Positions 59,501 to 62,500 of a DNA stretch of 64,000 nt are shown here, piece after piece. The stretch spans positions 40,779,353-40,843,352 of the forward strand of contig CM055903.1 of assembly GCA_029582155.1 (NCBI GenBank), read 5' to 3'. Source of the DNA: Panopea generosa. Taxonomy: Eukaryota; Mollusca; Bivalvia; Adapedonta; Hiatellidae. The notes beneath the pieces were generated by a model. The model was not told the DNA's origin and made no database searches. It saw only the letters and a program-made list of their open reading frames with translations. The position numbers and the translations under genes were made by a program. Each line of letters starts with the position of its first letter. Positions within the stretch are counted from its first letter, which is position 1.

Positions 59501-62500
59501 GATTATGAAATAAACGGAATATTGAAGAAGTTATAATTAAATAAATGATGTCCAATGTTCGATTTCAAAAATAGACAAACATGTTTTATTTAAATTTGTA
59601 GGCACAGAAATCATGAAAATAAAAACATTTATTTTAATATTGAAATAACTTCTTATTTACATTTATTTTCAACTTATTGCAACTTTTAAAGCTCAAGGCT
59701 GAGTTGTCCAATGCTCTGTTAGCTTAATGCCCAGTTAGAAATTTTATATGTTCAATATCATTAAAATTTTGAAAAAGTTTTCATATCAAGTTCAATGGGT
59801 TATAAAAGTAGAATGACATTTTTTTAAGATTTTCAGTACTGGTAAATTGTTACATTGTCACATAAATGTAATATTAAATCTCAAAATATCATAATTCAAA
59901 AATTGGTATTACTGTGGTGTTATACTAATAGTGCTTTGAGCAACTAAGTCAAGAGATCTAATAAAAATCTCTAGAATCCATTTCCTGGGTAGAACCATTA
60001 TGTATATGTTATTTTTGAGAGGTCATCGATCACGACAAGGATCAAACTCATGAACTTTTGGAGTGAGTGGCCAACATATTATCCATTACACCACAACACT
60101 TCTGGTATCAACCATCAGGATATATGCCATAACAAACATATCAATGATTACATGGACAGTTTGTGTAATACGTCCAGTACAATTATCAAAGGAATTATAA
60201 TTTATACTACTAGCCTAATGTGACTTCCAGGAAGTAAAGTAGCTCAGCCAATAACCCCAATTACTTCTCAAAAATAAAATTTCAATTTTTAGGGATTATC
60301 AATTTCTTCCTGATTAAGGCCTTCATCCCAATCATCTAAGGTGACTGGTATAAGCTTATATTATAATTTAGCTCAATTTAAAATCCATGTAGACAGTTTA
60401 CATGGTGGTTTCATCTTGCCAGCATTGGTTTAAAGTTTGTTTTGAGAGAATTGGTTTAACACTATTTTCAACACATTAACTTTATACCAATTTATATCAG
60501 CTTGATATGGAAGTAAGACCAGAGCTTGTATGACCGCTCTCTAGTCCATTTTCTGGGTAGTACCAGTACTGAGTGTTGTTTTTGAAAGACCAACAGGGGG
60601 ATCAAACCTGCTACTCTAGGATGAGCGGCCAACAATCTATCCATTGCACTACCGCCATGCTTCAACATATTTCAAATTATATATGGCATATCCAGTTTTA
60701 TTGGTGGAAGAAGACCTCAGAATGAATATACTTGAACCTACCACCTCAATGGTGAGAGGTAAGTGATCTTGAAAAGGTACCTTAGACAACTAATTATGCA
60801 ATAACTGCTATGCTTTATTTGACATTGTTTTCAATTTTCTTTAGTGCTATCACAACATTGTCTGGCTTTATACTTATTTTTATAGTGATGAAATATCATG
60901 TGACAGATGGATGTCAAAATACCCCACCCAGTAATGATACATTCAATTATATGCATTCTATATCAGAACTATATTCATCAGAAAGAATCCTATAAAAAGC
61001 AATTAAACATTTACATATGAATTAATTTATAAAGTAAATGTTGTTCTTTTAGCATTGTTAATCATATTAATTTTATATACAGAATTAATAATTATTGCAT
61101 AGAAAAATTAATAAAATACACTAATACAAAAATTAATAAAATACATATTAAATACACCTAAAGTATGTTACATCATTGCAAACACACACGCAAAACATAC
61201 ACACAAAAAAAGCTTTTTTGTCAGCAAATTTATTAATTCATTTAGCAGATAAATCAAACTAATTTGGAATAATTTCAAACCTTGCTTTTAAGAGTCTATG
61301 GCATATTTACAGTATCATGGGCAGTAATACAGTGAAATGATCAACCATAAGTGTGTTTTTTTAAAGTTGAAATATTGTTTTAAAAGCAATTTTCCATTGA
61401 GACATCTGATGTATTCAACTATCAATTAAATGTTCCAGTTTTAATATTATAGAACCATTCCAGGACATGTCAGGAGCAGAGAACCAAAATTGAGGGAAAT
61501 CCAGCTTTTAGGATTATAGAATCATTCTAGGGCAAAATTGTCAGAAGCAGAGAACCAAAATTGAGGGTAATCCAGCTTTTAGGATTATAGAACCATTCCA
61601 GGACATGTCAGGAGCAGAGAACCAAAATTGAGGGAAATCCAGCTATTAGGATTATAGAATCATTCTAAGACAAAATTGTAAGAAGCAGAGAACCAAAATT
61701 GAGGGTAATCCAGCTTTTAGGATTATAGAACCATTCCAGGACATGTCAGGAGCAGAGAACCAAATTGATGGAAATCCAGCTTTTAGGATTATAGAATCAT
61801 TCCAGGACATGTCACGAGCAGAGAACATAATTGAGGGAAATCCAGATTTTAGGATAATAGAGTAATTCCAGGAAAAGTCAGGAACAGAGAACCAAATTGC
61901 GGGAAATCTAGCTTTTAGGACTATAGAACCATTCCAGGACATGTCAGGAACAGAGAACCAAACTGAGCGAAATCCAGCTTAATGATTATAGAATCATTCC
62001 CGACTGCATGTCAGGAACAGAGAACCATATTGAGGAAATCCAGCTTTTAGGATTATAGAACCATTCAAGGATATGTCAGGAACAGAGAACAAAACTGAAG
62101 GAAATCCAGCTTTTAGGATTATAGAATCATTCCAGACTGCATGTCAGGAACAGAGAACCAAATTGAGGGAAATACAGCTTTAGAATTATAGAATTATTCA
62201 TGGCTGCATGTCAGGAAAAGAGACTCAAATTGAGGGAAATTCAGCTGTGGGATTATAGAACCATTTAAGGACATGTCAGGATCAGAGAACCAAATTGAGG
62301 GTAATCCAGCTTAAGGATTATAAAACCTTTCCAGGAATGTCAGGTGCAGAGAATCAAATTGAAGGAAATCCAGCTTTAAGAATAGTATGATACCCCACCC
62401 AGTCACATTATACTGACACCAGGCCGACCAGACTTTGAACTCTCCTCTAAATGCTGAGCGTCAGGCGAGGAAGCTTCTAGTACCATTTTTAAAGTCTTTG

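Larger units (their letters stand above)
59412..61444. other. Intron sequence, E2-E1
   Basis: Holds two family D SINEs and a family C fragment; the rest is AT-rich with no coding signal. Confidence 0.55.

Noticed and set aside
61652-61942. 96-codon minus-strand open frame with a repeated SIILKAGFPSI motif
   Set aside because: It is the translation of the 67-bp minisatellite; the unit is not a multiple of three, so the frame is kept only by small deletions between units.
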